In this document: piece after piece, positions 37,514-46,488 of the stretch | How the letters are laid out: every line of letters starts with the position of its first letter | How positions within the stretch are numbered: position 1 is the first letter of the stretch | From: Burkholderiales bacterium RIFCSPHIGHO2_01_FULL_63_240 | GTDB lineage: Bacteria; Pseudomonadota; Gammaproteobacteria; Burkholderiales; Burkholderiaceae_C | Direction: 5' to 3' | Length of the DNA stretch: 64,000 bases | Assembly: GCA_001770725.1 (NCBI GenBank) | Contig: MERU01000002.1 | Coordinates: forward strand, 1-64,000 | The notes under the pieces: generated by a model | Database searches by the model: none | What the model saw: the letters and a program-made list of their open reading frames with translations, nothing else | Told to the model about the DNA's origin: nothing | Position numbers and translations under genes: made by a program

Positions 37514-39322
37514 TCAGAGCGTGTCCAGCAGGTTCATGAAGGCGGTGACGGCGCGCTGGGCGTCGTCGTTGGTGATGGTCTCAAGCGGGTTGTGGCTGAT
37601 GCCGGCGTTGCCGCCGCGCACGAAGAGCATGGCCTGCGGCAGCACCTGGTGCAGCTTCATGGCGTCGTGGCCGGCGCCGCTGAGCAGACGGAAGGCCGGC
37701 AGGCCCATCCGCGTGACGGCCTGCTCCCAGCGGGCCTGCCAGGTGGCGTTCGAAGGTGCGGCGGCCACGGTCAGGTGCAGCTGGCAGCGGATGGCCACGC
37801 CACGGCCATGGGCGATCTCGTCGATGCGGGCCAGCACGTCGGCGGCCAGGGCGTCGCGCTGGGCGTCCGTGGGGGCCCGCAGGTCCAGCGTGAACTGGCA
37901 TCGACCGGGCACGACGTTGATGGAGCCCTGGGGCACGTGGAGCACGCCGACCGTGCCCACCGACGGACCGGCGGCCGATTCGGCATCCTGCTTGGCCCGG
38001 GCTTCGACGGCGAGGATGACCTCGGCCACGGCGGCGGCGGCGTCCTGCCGCATGGGCATGGGCGTGGTGCCGGCGTGGCAGGCGGTGCCGATGGCTTCGC
38101 AATGGAAGCGCTTGGCGCCATTGATGGAGGTGACGATGCCCAGCGGCGTGTCGAGGCCGTCGAGCACGGGGCCTTGTTCGATGTGCACCTCGACGAAGCC
38201 GAGGTAGCGGGACGGGTCGCGCTGGAGTGCCTGGATGTCTTTCAGGTCACCGCTCAGGCCGGCCGATTGCATGGCCTGGCGAACGGTGACGCCATCGGCG
38301 TCGACCAGATCCAGCCAGGCGGGGTTGAAGTCGCCCACGAGCGCCGATGAGCCGAGGAAGGTGGCCGCGTAGCGCTGGCCTTCTTCTTCCGCGAAGGCCA
38401 CGACCTCGATGCCGTGTTTGAGGCGCCGGCCCTGTGCATGCAGCGCGCGCACGCAGGCCATGGGCACGAAGATGCCGAGGCGCCCGTCGTGCCGGCCGCC
38501 GTTGCGAACGGTGTCGTAGTGCGAGCCGGTCAGCAGCACCGGTGCGGCCGTGTCGCTGCCATGGAAGCGGCCCACCACATTGCCCACCGCGTCGCGCATG
38601 ACCTCGTCGAAGCCGCAGGCGCGCATCCAGGCGATGAGTTGGATGGCGCAGGCCTGGTGGGCAGGCGTCAGGTAGGTGACGGTCAGCGGCGGTTGGTCGT
38701 CCAGGCCGTTGTCCAGCCCCGCGCCCTCGGTGTGGGCGGCCAGGGCTTCGGCCCATTGCAGGATCAGGTCGCCCTCGGCCGGCGTGAAACCGAACTTGTC
38801 GTTGAGCCGGATCTCGGCGATGCGGTGGATGTTGCGCAGGCACTCGGCCAGCTCGAAGCTGGCGGTGTTGTTGAGTCGGCGCGCGAAGGTGCGGATGATC
38901 TCGGTGCGGGGCAGGCCCCGGCCATGCGGGCCGCGCACGGCCAGGATGAAGGGCCAGCCGAAGCGCGCGTTGTAGTCGGCGTTGAGCTGCTGCAGCCGGT
39001 TGAACTCTTCGGGCGTGCAGTGGGTCAGTCCCGCTTTGCTCTGCTCGTTGGTGGACTCGGCGGTGAGCTGGCCGGCCACGGCAGCCTTGCCCGCGAGCTC
39101 GGGGTGGGCGCGAATCAGCGCGAGCTGTGCGTCTTGCGAGGCCGTGCGCACCAACTGAGCGAGCGCGTGCTTGAGCTGGTCGAGGCTGATGAAGCCGCCT
39201 GCGGGCTTGTGCGCCCAGGCTTGGGCCGCGATCCACGGCGAGTGCTCGTAGATGCCGTCCAGCAAGGCGGTGAAGCCCGCCTGGTCGGCGGCGTTGAGCT
39301 GTGCAAGGGTGAGCGCAGGCAT
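37514..39322 (-). CDS. Bifunctional OHCU decarboxylase / allantoate amidohydrolase
   Basis: Fusion of 602 residues. Residues about 1-165 are UraD, which decarboxylates OHCU to S-allantoin: ALIRAHPELAGKAA with the catalytic His, STNEQSKAGL, and FGWPFILAVRG. Residues about 185-602 are an M20-type allantoate amidohydrolase (AllC/HyuC family): LTGSHYDTVRNGGRHDGRLGI, VVAFAEEEGQRYAATF, VEVHIEQGPVLD and SGAGHDAMKLHQVLP carry the metal ligands. The ATG at 39322 (MPALTLAQLNAADQAGF) lies 19 bases after puuE; a longer frame to 39418 would overlap it. Fusing the two puts steps either side of allantoinase on one chain. Confidence 0.92.
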   Translation of the reverse strand: MPALTLAQLNAADQAGFTALLDGIYEHSPWIAAQAWAHKPAGGFISLDQLKHALAQLVRTASQDAQLALIRAHPELAGKAAVAGQLTAESTNEQSKAGLTHCTPEEFNRLQQLNADYNARFGWPFILAVRGPHGRGLPRTEIIRTFARRLNNTASFELAECLRNIHRIAEIRLNDKFGFTPAEGDLILQWAEALAAHTEGAGLDNGLDDQPPLTVTYLTPAHQACAIQLIAWMRACGFDEVMRDAVGNVVGRFHGSDTAAPVLLTGSHYDTVRNGGRHDGRLGIFVPMACVRALHAQGRRLKHGIEVVAFAEEEGQRYAATFLGSSALVGDFNPAWLDLVDADGVTVRQAMQSAGLSGDLKDIQALQRDPSRYLGFVEVHIEQGPVLDGLDTPLGIVTSINGAKRFHCEAIGTACHAGTTPMPMRQDAAAAVAEVILAVEARAKQDAESAAGPSVGTVGVLHVPQGSINVVPGRCQFTLDLRAPTDAQRDALAADVLARIDEIAHGRGVAIRCQLHLTVAAAPSNATWQARWEQAVTRMGLPAFRLLSGAGHDAMKLHQVLPQAMLFVRGGNAGISHNPLETITNDDAQRAVTAFMNLLDTL

Positions 39323-39341
39323 GGCGAAGGGTCCAGCGGTG

Positions 39342-40304
39342 TCAGGCTGTTGGGGCAGGGTGCGTGGCACGCCAATGGCGGGCGATGTCGATGCGGCGGC
39401 AGACCCACACGTGCTCATGGGCCTGGATGTGATCCAGGAATTTCTGCAGCGCGCGCATGCGCCCTGGGCGGCCCAGCAGGCGGCAGTGCATGCCGATGCT
39501 CAGCATCTTGGGGCGGTCCAGGCCGTTCGGGTCACCTTCCGCATAGAGTACGTCGAAGGCGTCGCGCAGGTAGGTGAAGAAGTCCTCGCCTTGCGAGAAG
39601 CCCTGTGGCAGGCAAAAGCGCATGTCGTTCGTGTCCATGGCGTAGGGCACGATGAGCTGCTGCACGACCTCGCCACTCGACTTGGCAACCGGCATCCAGA
39701 AGGGCAGGTCGTCGCCATAGTGGTCGCTGTCGTACTCGAAGCCGCCGAAGTCGGCGACCAGGCGGTGGGTGTTGGGGCTGTCGCGGCCGGTGTACCAGCC
39801 CAGGGGGCGCTCGCCGGTCAGCTCCTGGATGATGCGCATGCCCTCAAGCATGTGGGCGCGCTCGGTGGCTTCATCGATCTGCTGGTAGCTGATCCAGCGC
39901 CAGCCGTGGCAGGCGATCTCGTGGCCCAGGTCCTTGAATGCTTGCGTGAGTTCGGGGTGGCGTTGCAGGGCCATGCTCACGCCGAAGATGGTCAGGGGCA
40001 GGCCGCGCTGCTCGAACTCGCGCAGCAGCCGCCACACGCCCGCCCGCGAGCCGTACTCGTAGATCGACTCCATGCTCATGTGCCGGTCGGCGTAGGCCGG
40101 CGGGTTGAACATCTCGCTCAGGAACTGCTCGCTGCCGGCGTCACCATGCAGCACGCAGTTCTCGCCGCCTTCTTCGTAATTGAGCACGAACTGCACGGCG
40201 ATGCGCGCGCCACCCGGCCAGCGGGCATGGGGCGGGTTGCGGCCATGGCCGACGAGGTCGCGGGGGTAGCCGCTCGGCGGGCTCGATGGGCTCGGTTTGG
40301 GCAT
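39342..40304 (-). CDS. puuE: Allantoinase, PuuE type
   Basis: Hydrolyses allantoin to allantoate. The product is 320 residues and belongs to the polysaccharide-deacetylase (NodB)-fold allantoinases, not the DHOase-like AllB. Visible: RWPGGARIAVQFVLNYEEGGE, YEYGSRAGVWRLLREFEQRGLPLTIFGV, GHEIACHGWRWISYQ and MHCRLLGRPGRM. It is the second gene of the leftward urate operon, 15 bases after the GntR gene. Confidence 0.94.
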   Translation of the reverse strand: MPKPSPSSPPSGYPRDLVGHGRNPPHARWPGGARIAVQFVLNYEEGGENCVLHGDAGSEQFLSEMFNPPAYADRHMSMESIYEYGSRAGVWRLLREFEQRGLPLTIFGVSMALQRHPELTQAFKDLGHEIACHGWRWISYQQIDEATERAHMLEGMRIIQELTGERPLGWYTGRDSPNTHRLVADFGGFEYDSDHYGDDLPFWMPVAKSSGEVVQQLIVPYAMDTNDMRFCLPQGFSQGEDFFTYLRDAFDVLYAEGDPNGLDRPKMLSIGMHCRLLGRPGRMRALQKFLDHIQAHEHVWVCRRIDIARHWRATHPAPTA

Positions 40305-40319
40305 GGTGAGGCGAATGGA

Positions 40320-41138
40320 TCAGGCCTGGCGGCGGGCCACCAGGGCAGGGATGTGGGGCGCGCGCGGGCGTTCGGTGAGCTGATGCTCCACCGTCATCAG
40401 GTGCTCGTCAACCAGGGCGGCGGCGGTGTCGGCGTCGCGGGCCTCGATGGCCTTGAGGATGGCGATGTGTTCGGCGTGCGATGTCTCGGCGTCGTCGGAG
40501 GACTGGTACATCAAGGTGATGAGCGAGCAGCGCGAGACCAGCTCCTGCATCAGGTTGACGAGGACCTGGTTGCCCAGCACGCGGGCCAGCTCGACGTGGA
40601 AGTCGAACAGCAACTGGGTGCGGGCCTGCACGTCGATGCGCTTGACCGCGTCGCGCTCGGCCTTGAGGTGGGCCTTGAGCGTGCGCAGCTGCGCGGGGCG
40701 GATGCTGGCCACCAGCTCGCGCATCATCTGGCCCTCGACCATGCGGCGCACGGCGAAGACCTCGCGGGCCTCGGTGATGGAGGGGGCGGCCACGAAGGCG
40801 CCGCGCGCGGGCTCCAGGCGCACCAGCTTGAGCTCGGACAAGCGGTTGAAGGCCTGCCTCACGATGGTGCGTGACACCCCGAAGCGGTCGGCGATTTTTT
40901 GCTCGACCAGTTTCTCGCCCGGCAGCAGGCGGTGCTCGACGATGGCGCGGGTCACCGCCAGCACGATGTGCTCGGTGCTGCTGGTGTCGTCGCCCGTGAC
41001 CGGCGCGGGTGGCATGGGAATCGCATCGGCATCGGCCTTGGCCAGCGGCGGCCTGCGGCTGGTGGCAACGGACACGGTGGGTTCGGCCACGGGGGTGTGG
41101 CGAGCAGGGGATCGGGACGGCTTGCGTGCGGCGCTCAT
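40320..41138 (-). CDS. GntR-family (FCD) transcriptional regulator
   Basis: The product is 272 residues. A disordered N-terminal 45 residues is followed by a winged helix-turn-helix (LLPGEKLVEQKIADRFGVSRTIVRQAFNRLSELKLVRLEPARGAFV) and an all-helical FCD ligand domain (FHVELARVLGNQVLVNLM, SHAEHIAILKAIEARDADTAAALVDEHL) with candidate metal-binding His residues. It begins the leftward urate operon and faces uraH; a palindrome in the shared promoter is the likely operator. It probably controls urate/allantoin catabolism with a pathway intermediate as effector (inference). Confidence 0.9.
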   Translation of the reverse strand: MSAARKPSRSPARHTPVAEPTVSVATSRRPPLAKADADAIPMPPAPVTGDDTSSTEHIVLAVTRAIVEHRLLPGEKLVEQKIADRFGVSRTIVRQAFNRLSELKLVRLEPARGAFVAAPSITEAREVFAVRRMVEGQMMRELVASIRPAQLRTLKAHLKAERDAVKRIDVQARTQLLFDFHVELARVLGNQVLVNLMQELVSRCSLITLMYQSSDDAETSHAEHIAILKAIEARDADTAAALVDEHLMTVEHQLTERPRAPHIPALVARRQA

Positions 41139-41147
41139 CGTGGTTAA

Positions 41148-41159
41148 AGTGTATACAGT
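41148..41159. promoter_or_regulatory. Candidate GntR operator between gntR and uraH
   Basis: The perfect palindrome TGTATACA (41150-41157), extended by A/T at the outer positions, sits 12 bases upstream of the gntR ATG and about 50 bases upstream of uraH. FCD-type GntR proteins typically bind short palindromes of this kind (TNGTNNACNA-like). Confidence 0.5.
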
Positions 41160-41208
41160 TTTTCTTTGAAGGCACAAGCCCTGTTTGTGACTCAACCTCT
41201 CTGACATC

Positions 41209-41604
41209 ATGAGCGCCACTTCTTCTTCCGGCGGTCGCCTGACCACCCATGTGCTCGACACCGTGCACGGCACCCCTGCCGTCGGCATGGCCATCGCCTT
41301 GTATGTGCGGGTGCCTTCGCCCGATGGTTGCGCCGATGGGCGCTGGCAGCTGTTGCGCCAGGTGGTGACCAACGACGACGGCCGCATCGACGGGCCCTTG
41401 CTGCAAGGAGCCGACCTCAAGGCCGCGCACTACCGGCTGGTCTTCCAGGTGGACGCCTACTTCCGCGCGCGTGGCACGCCCATGCCCGATGTGCCCTTCC
41501 TCACCGAGGTGCCGCTGGACTTCGGCATCGCCGATGTGCAGGCGCATTACCACGTGCCCTTGCTCGTGAGCCCCTGGTCCTATTCCACCTACCGCGGCAG
41601 CTGA
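41209..41604 (+). CDS. uraH: 5-hydroxyisourate hydrolase
   Basis: Transthyretin-like enzyme that opens 5-hydroxyisourate, the product of urate oxidation, to OHCU. The product is 131 residues with the N-terminal motif LTTHVLDTVHGTPA, the central FFLTEVPLDF-like stretch (PFLTEVPLDFGI), and the invariant C-terminal tetrapeptide YRGS. It is the first gene of the rightward unit, 10 bases before puuD. No strong ribosome-binding site precedes the ATG. Confidence 0.96.
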   Translation: MSATSSSGGRLTTHVLDTVHGTPAVGMAIALYVRVPSPDGCADGRWQLLRQVVTNDDGRIDGPLLQGADLKAAHYRLVFQVDAYFRARGTPMPDVPFLTEVPLDFGIADVQAHYHVPLLVSPWSYSTYRGS

Positions 41605-41614
41605 AGGGCAGGGC

Positions 41615-42847
41615 ATGGACTTCTCTCCGATCTTGGCTTACGCGCTGGACTGGGCCAACCTGCTGTTGCGCTGGGCGCACGTCATCACGGCCATCGCCTG
41701 GGTGGGCTCCTCGTTCTACTTCGTGTGGCTGGACAACACCCTCACCAAACCGCAAGACGCGGCCCTGCGCGACAAGGGCGTGGGCGGCGAGCTGTGGGCC
41801 GTTCACGGCGGCGGCTTCTACAACCCCCAGAAGTACCTGGGTGCGCCCCCGAAGCTGCCCGAGCACCTGCACTGGTTCTACTGGGAGAGCTACTCCACCT
41901 GGCTGACCGGCTTCGCGCTGTTCACGGTGCTGTACCTGTTCAACGCCGGCACCTTCCTGATCGACCAGAGCGTGCACAACTGGAAGCCGGTGGCCGCCAT
42001 CCACACCGCGCTGGGCTTTTTGGCCGGCTTCTGGCTGATCTACGACGTGATCTGCCGCACCCTGGGCCGAGGCCCCAACGGCGACAAGGTCGTCGGTGCC
42101 GCCATCTTCGTCGTCGTGGTGTTCGCGTCCTGGCTGGCGTGTCAGCTGTTCGCGGGGCGCGCGGCCTTCCTGCTGGTGGGCGCCATGATGGCCACGGCCA
42201 TGAGCGCCAACGTGTTCTTCTGGATCATCCCTGGGCAGCGCAAGGTGGTGGCGGCCATGCGCGCCGGCGAGCCGGTGGACCCGGTGCACGGCCAGCGCGG
42301 CAAGCAGCGCAGCGTGCACAACACCTACTTCACGCTGCCGGTGCTGTTCGCCATGCTCAGCAACCACTATGGCTGGGCCTACTCGCACGCGCACAACTGG
42401 CTGGTGCTGGTGCTGATCATGCTGGCCGGTGCCCTGATCCGGCAGTTCTTCGTGGCGCGCCACAAGAGCGAGGTGGCGGGCACGCGCGCGCCCTGGGGCT
42501 GGGCCGCGGCCGGTGTGGCCGTGCTGTTGGGCGTGGCGATCTGGCTGGCGCCCAAACCAGTGCCGGTGGCAGCGGGCGCCGCCCCCGTGGCCGAAACCGC
42601 GGCTTCGCTGCGCCCGCAGGTCGAAGCCGTCATCGCCCAGCGCTGCGCGCTTTGCCACAACGCCAACCTGGCGAACAAGGGCGTGGCCCTGCACACGCCT
42701 GAGCTCGTCACCCAGCACGCCCAGGCCATCTACCAGCAGGCGGTGGTGCTCAAGGCCATGCCCATGAACAACGCCACCCAGATCACCGACGCGGAACGCG
42801 AGCTGATCGGGCGCTGGTTCAAGCTCCAAAGCCAAGCGGCGCCCTGA
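41615..42847 (+). CDS. puuD: Urate hydroxylase PuuD (membrane urate oxidase with cytochrome c domain)
   Basis: Converts urate to 5-hydroxyisourate at the membrane. The product is 410 residues. About eight transmembrane helices with conserved motifs WAHVITAIAWVGSSFYFVWLD, LHWFYWESYSTWLTGFAL and SVHNTYFTLPVLFAMLSNHY come first, and a C-terminal periplasmic cytochrome c domain carries CALCHN (CxxCH). This is the PuuD type first described in Agrobacterium, which passes electrons to the respiratory chain instead of making hydrogen peroxide. It is coupled to uraH, its downstream step. Confidence 0.95.
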   Translation: MDFSPILAYALDWANLLLRWAHVITAIAWVGSSFYFVWLDNTLTKPQDAALRDKGVGGELWAVHGGGFYNPQKYLGAPPKLPEHLHWFYWESYSTWLTGFALFTVLYLFNAGTFLIDQSVHNWKPVAAIHTALGFLAGFWLIYDVICRTLGRGPNGDKVVGAAIFVVVVFASWLACQLFAGRAAFLLVGAMMATAMSANVFFWIIPGQRKVVAAMRAGEPVDPVHGQRGKQRSVHNTYFTLPVLFAMLSNHYGWAYSHAHNWLVLVLIMLAGALIRQFFVARHKSEVAGTRAPWGWAAAGVAVLLGVAIWLAPKPVPVAAGAAPVAETAASLRPQVEAVIAQRCALCHNANLANKGVALHTPELVTQHAQAIYQQAVVLKAMPMNNATQITDAERELIGRWFKLQSQAAP

Positions 42848-42908
42848 AAACCGGACATCTGTCCGTTATCCTCGCTGCCGTGCTCGACACGACACAAGAG
42901 GAGACGAG

Positions 42909-44132
42909 ATGACACCGATGCGCAAGCGCGCCTGGCTCAAGGGTGCGAAGGCCGTGAAGTTCGCCTTGGTGGGTGGGCTGATCGGGCTCTTTGGCCTGAG
43001 CGCCCAGGCCTTGCCACCTCAGCTGTTCAAGCCCGAATGGGTGCTGCCCACGGCGCCGGTCAATGGCCCGAAGGCCGGTCAGGCGCCCGCCAGGACGGCC
43101 TTGCCCGCCGCGCCGCGTGACCTGTCCGCGGTGCGCTACGAGTGGGAAGGGCAACGCTGGTCGCTGGGTGACTTCCAGTCGCGGGGCTCGGTCAAAGCCC
43201 TGCTGGTGCTGCAGGACGGCAAGGTGGTCTACGAGCACCACCGCTGGCCCAACGGCCCGACCACGCTGCACCAGTCCTGGTCGATGATGAAGCAGGTGCT
43301 ATCGGCCCTGGTCGGCCTGGCCATCCAGCAAGGCCGCATCGCCTCGGTCGATGACCCGATGGACCGCTACGCGCCTGCGCTGGCCGCCAACGGCTTCAAG
43401 GGCGTGACCTTCAAGCAGGCCTTGATGATGAGCGCCGGCGTGCGCTACGCCGAAGAGGCCGATCGCGTGACGCTGTTCAAGCAGGTGATCGCCAACCGCT
43501 TCACCGCGGGCCTGCTGGGCCACAGCCTCGACGAGAAGGTGACCGAGCCCGCGCTGGACCGCGCCTTCGAGCCGGGCAGCAAGTACGAGTACGCCAGCAT
43601 CGTCTCGCAGGCGATCGCGCTGGCGCTGGAGGGCGCGCAAGGCCAGCCGCTGCACCGCATCCTCGGCCGCGACATCTGGACGCCATTGGGCATGCCCGAC
43701 GACGCCCGCCTGCTGACCGACGGCCGGGGCCGCGACTTCGCGCTGTGCTGCCTGTACGCCACCGCGCGCAGCTACGCGGTTTTCGGGCAGTGGTTCATGC
43801 AAGGCGGTGCCTGGCGCGGCCAGCAACTGCTCGATGCCCAATGGGTGCAGGACTCGACCCGCTTCAACGAAGGCAAGTCATGGCGCTCGACCCTGGTGCC
43901 GCGCAAGGTCAAGACGCAAGAGCTGCTGGGCTTTGGTTACCACTGGTGGCCGCTCGAAGGCGGGCGCGATGACTTCATCGCCTTGGGCATCCAGGGGCAG
44001 ATGATCCACATCTCGCCCAGGCAGGGCGTGGTGGTGGTGCGGCTGAGCGACGACCTGGTCGACGGCTACCACAACGAAGAAGCCGTGACCATGGCGCGCG
44101 CGGTGGCCGACTTCCTGGGCGCCAAGCGCTGA
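42909..44132 (+). CDS. Serine hydrolase (class C beta-lactamase fold)
   Basis: The product is 407 residues with a signal peptide or anchor (FALVGGLIGLFGLSAQA). The penicillin-binding/class C fold is shown by the SxxK motif in QSWSMMKQVLSALVG, the Tyr motif in SKYEYASIVSQA, and the C-terminal ALGIQGQMIHISPRQGVVVVRLS. ATG at 42909 is preceded by AAGAGGAG. It follows puuD by 61 bases and could be co-transcribed or independent. Likely an extracytoplasmic esterase or peptidase; nothing indicates antibiotic resistance. Confidence 0.87.
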   Translation: MTPMRKRAWLKGAKAVKFALVGGLIGLFGLSAQALPPQLFKPEWVLPTAPVNGPKAGQAPARTALPAAPRDLSAVRYEWEGQRWSLGDFQSRGSVKALLVLQDGKVVYEHHRWPNGPTTLHQSWSMMKQVLSALVGLAIQQGRIASVDDPMDRYAPALAANGFKGVTFKQALMMSAGVRYAEEADRVTLFKQVIANRFTAGLLGHSLDEKVTEPALDRAFEPGSKYEYASIVSQAIALALEGAQGQPLHRILGRDIWTPLGMPDDARLLTDGRGRDFALCCLYATARSYAVFGQWFMQGGAWRGQQLLDAQWVQDSTRFNEGKSWRSTLVPRKVKTQELLGFGYHWWPLEGGRDDFIALGIQGQMIHISPRQGVVVVRLSDDLVDGYHNEEAVTMARAVADFLGAKR

Positions 44133-44600
44133 TCACAAGGGCAGGGCGGTGCGGTCGACCACGCGCCGCAGCACGAAGCTGGTGTGCACGCCCGTCACGC
44201 CCTTGATCTGCGTGATGCGGTTGAGCAGCAGGTGCTGGTAGGCGTCCATGTCGCGCACCACCACCTTGAGCTGGTAGTCGGCCGTCTGGCCGGTGATCAG
44301 CAGGCACTCCAGCACCTCGGGGATGTCGCGGATCACGGCTTCGAGCGCCTGAAAGCGCTCGGGCGTGTGCTTGTCCATCGAGATGCCGATGAGGGCCATC
44401 AGCGACAGGCCCAGCTTGCGCGCGTCCAGCAGCGCGCGGTAGCCGGCGATGACGCCCGATTCTTCGAGCGTGCGCACGCGGCGCAGGCAGGGCGAAGGCG
44501 ACAGGCCGATGCGGTCGGCCAGGTCCTGGTTGCTGATGCGGCCGTCTTCCTGCAAGACGGCGAGGATCTGCTTGTCATGGCGGTCCAGGGTGTGTTCCAT
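44133..44600 (-). CDS. Lrp/AsnC-family transcriptional regulator
   Basis: The product is 155 residues. The N-terminal helix-turn-helix ([47 protein letters not shown]) and the RAM/ligand domain ([44 protein letters not shown]) are complete. It is divergent from leuA and convergent with the serine hydrolase gene (stops adjacent). A perfect inverted repeat lies in the shared promoter, so it probably controls itself and leuA in response to an amino acid. Confidence 0.93.
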   Translation of the reverse strand: MEHTLDRHDKQILAVLQEDGRISNQDLADRIGLSPSPCLRRVRTLEESGVIAGYRALLDARKLGLSLMALIGISMDKHTPERFQALEAVIRDIPEVLECLLITGQTADYQLKVVVRDMDAYQHLLLNRITQIKGVTGVHTSFVLRRVVDRTALPL

Positions 44601-44618
44601 GGCGTGTTTCGGTGATGA

Positions 44619-44636
44619 TTGGCAATATTCTGCCAA
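44619..44636. promoter_or_regulatory. Candidate Lrp/AsnC operator
   Basis: TTGGCA-ATATTC-TGCCAA, a perfect 6-bp inverted repeat with an AT-rich 6-base centre, lies 18 bases upstream of the lrp-type ATG in the divergent lrp-leuA promoter region. A weaker partial copy (TTTGGCAGCC) lies about 20 bases further on. Confidence 0.6.
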
Positions 44637-44740
44637 AACAAGCGCCGATCGTGCATGAATTTGGCAGCCTCTGCGGCATGTGGCGCCATAACATTCATCC
44701 ATCGGTCGCCACAGACCCCACACACCTGCAGACACCCGCC

Positions 44741-46405
44741 ATGCTCGCCAACCCCCAGACCAAGTACACCGCCTTCCCGCCCGTGGGCTTGAAGGACCGC
44801 ACCTGGCCCAACCAGGTCATCAGCCAGCCCCCCGTGTGGATGAGCACCGACCTGCGCGACGGCAACCAGTCGCTCTTCGAGCCCATGAACGGCGAGAAGA
44901 AGCTGCGCATGTTCCAGACGCTGTGCGCCATCGGCTTCAAGGAAATCGAGGTGGCCTTCCCCTCGGCGTCCGACACCGACTTCGGCTTCGTGCGCAAGCT
45001 CATCGACGAGAACCTCATCCCTGAGGACGTGACCATCGAGGTGCTGACCCAGGCGCGCGAGCACCTGATCCGCCGCACCATGGAATCGGTGCGCGGCGCC
45101 AAAAAGGCCATCGTCCACGTCTACAACGCCACCTCCAGGCCCTTCCGCGACATCGTCTTCAACATGAGCCGCGACGAGGTGCGCGAGATGGCCGTGGCCG
45201 GCGTGAAGCTGGTGCGCGAGATCGCGGCCACCATGCCTGAGACCGACATCCAGCTCGAATACAGCCCCGAGACCTTCACCGGCACCGAGCTCGACTTCGC
45301 CTTGGAGGTGTGCGACGCCGTGACCGCCGCCTGGGGCGCGACCCCCGAGCGCAAGGTCATCTTGAACCTGCCGACCACGGTGGAGCTGACCACGCCCAAT
45401 GTGTATGCCGACCAGATCGAGTGGATGCACCGCCACCTGGCCCGCCGCGACAGCGTGATCTTGAGCCTGCACCCGCACAACGACCGCGGCACCGCCGTGG
45501 CCGCCGCCGAGCTGGGCCTGATGGCCGGCGCCGACCGCGTCGAAGGCTGCTTGTTCGGCAACGGCGAGCGCACCGGCAACGTCGACATCGTGACCTTGGG
45601 CCTCAACCTCTACACCCAGGGCGTGCACCCGGGGCTGGACTTCTCCGACATCAACGCCGTGGTGCGCACGGCCGAGCATTGCACGCAACTGCCCGTTCAC
45701 CCACGTCACCCTTACGCGGGCGACTTGGTCTTCACCGCCTTCTCCGGCTCCCACCAGGACGCCATCAAGAAGGGCTTCGCGGCTCAAAAGGCCGGCGAGC
45801 GGTGGAACGTGCCGTACTTGCCGATTGACCCGGCCGATTTGGGTCGCAGCTACGACTCTGTGATTCGGGTCAACAGCCAATCTGGCAAGGGCGGGGTGGC
45901 CTACCTGCTCGAAGCCGACTTCGGCGTGGTGATGCCGCGGCGCATGCAGATCGAGTTCTCAAGCGTGGTGCAGGGAGTGGCCGACCGCCAAGGCGGTGAG
46001 CTCAGCTCGACCGACATCTGGCAGATCTTCTCGGACACCTACGTGCAGCAAGGTGGGCGCGATGCCTGCCGCGCCGTGCGCGTGTTCGAGCAGGACGGAG
46101 GGCAGGCGATCGAGCTGACGGTGGAGATCGACGGCCAGGAGCGCGTGCTGCGCGGGCATGGCAACGGCCCCATCCACGCGGCGGTGCAGGCCTTTGCGTC
46201 GGCCGGCATCGCGGTGGAGGTGCACGGCTACGAAGAGCGCTCGATGGCCGGCGCCCACGACGACGGCAGCGCAAAAGCCTGCGCCATCGTCGAGGTGGGG
46301 GTGGGCGGCCGCTCGACCTTCGGGGTGGGCGTGAACGCGAACATCGTGACGGCGTCCATCCAGGCGCTGTGCAGTGGGGTGCGCCGGGCCCGCGCAGGCA
46401 GCTGA
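44741..46405 (+). CDS. leuA: 2-Isopropylmalate synthase (long-type LeuA)
   Basis: Condenses acetyl-CoA and 2-oxoisovalerate in leucine synthesis. The product is 554 residues, of the long fungal-like LeuA class: [15 protein letters not shown] (first signature), [40 protein letters not shown] (second signature with metal ligands HxH-type), and a C-terminal allosteric domain ([22 protein letters not shown]). It stands alone rather than with ilvBNC or leuBCD, and is divergent from an Lrp-type regulator. A paralogue elsewhere is possible. Confidence 0.94.
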   Translation: MLANPQTKYTAFPPVGLKDRTWPNQVISQPPVWMSTDLRDGNQSLFEPMNGEKKLRMFQTLCAIGFKEIEVAFPSASDTDFGFVRKLIDENLIPEDVTIEVLTQAREHLIRRTMESVRGAKKAIVHVYNATSRPFRDIVFNMSRDEVREMAVAGVKLVREIAATMPETDIQLEYSPETFTGTELDFALEVCDAVTAAWGATPERKVILNLPTTVELTTPNVYADQIEWMHRHLARRDSVILSLHPHNDRGTAVAAAELGLMAGADRVEGCLFGNGERTGNVDIVTLGLNLYTQGVHPGLDFSDINAVVRTAEHCTQLPVHPRHPYAGDLVFTAFSGSHQDAIKKGFAAQKAGERWNVPYLPIDPADLGRSYDSVIRVNSQSGKGGVAYLLEADFGVVMPRRMQIEFSSVVQGVADRQGGELSSTDIWQIFSDTYVQQGGRDACRAVRVFEQDGGQAIELTVEIDGQERVLRGHGNGPIHAAVQAFASAGIAVEVHGYEERSMAGAHDDGSAKACAIVEVGVGGRSTFGVGVNANIVTASIQALCSGVRRARAGS

Positions 46406-46488
46406 GCGCCCCTGGTCAGGTGCCACCTTGTTCGACACCTCAGCCGACAAGCCTGCTTCGATGCTGGGGCAGGGGGGCGTCGTTGGCG

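Noticed and set aside
42909-44132. Antibiotic-resistance beta-lactamase
   Set aside because: The SxxK and Tyr motifs define the broad serine hydrolase/PBP fold; similarity to true AmpC enzymes is not evident, and the gene is next to urate genes.
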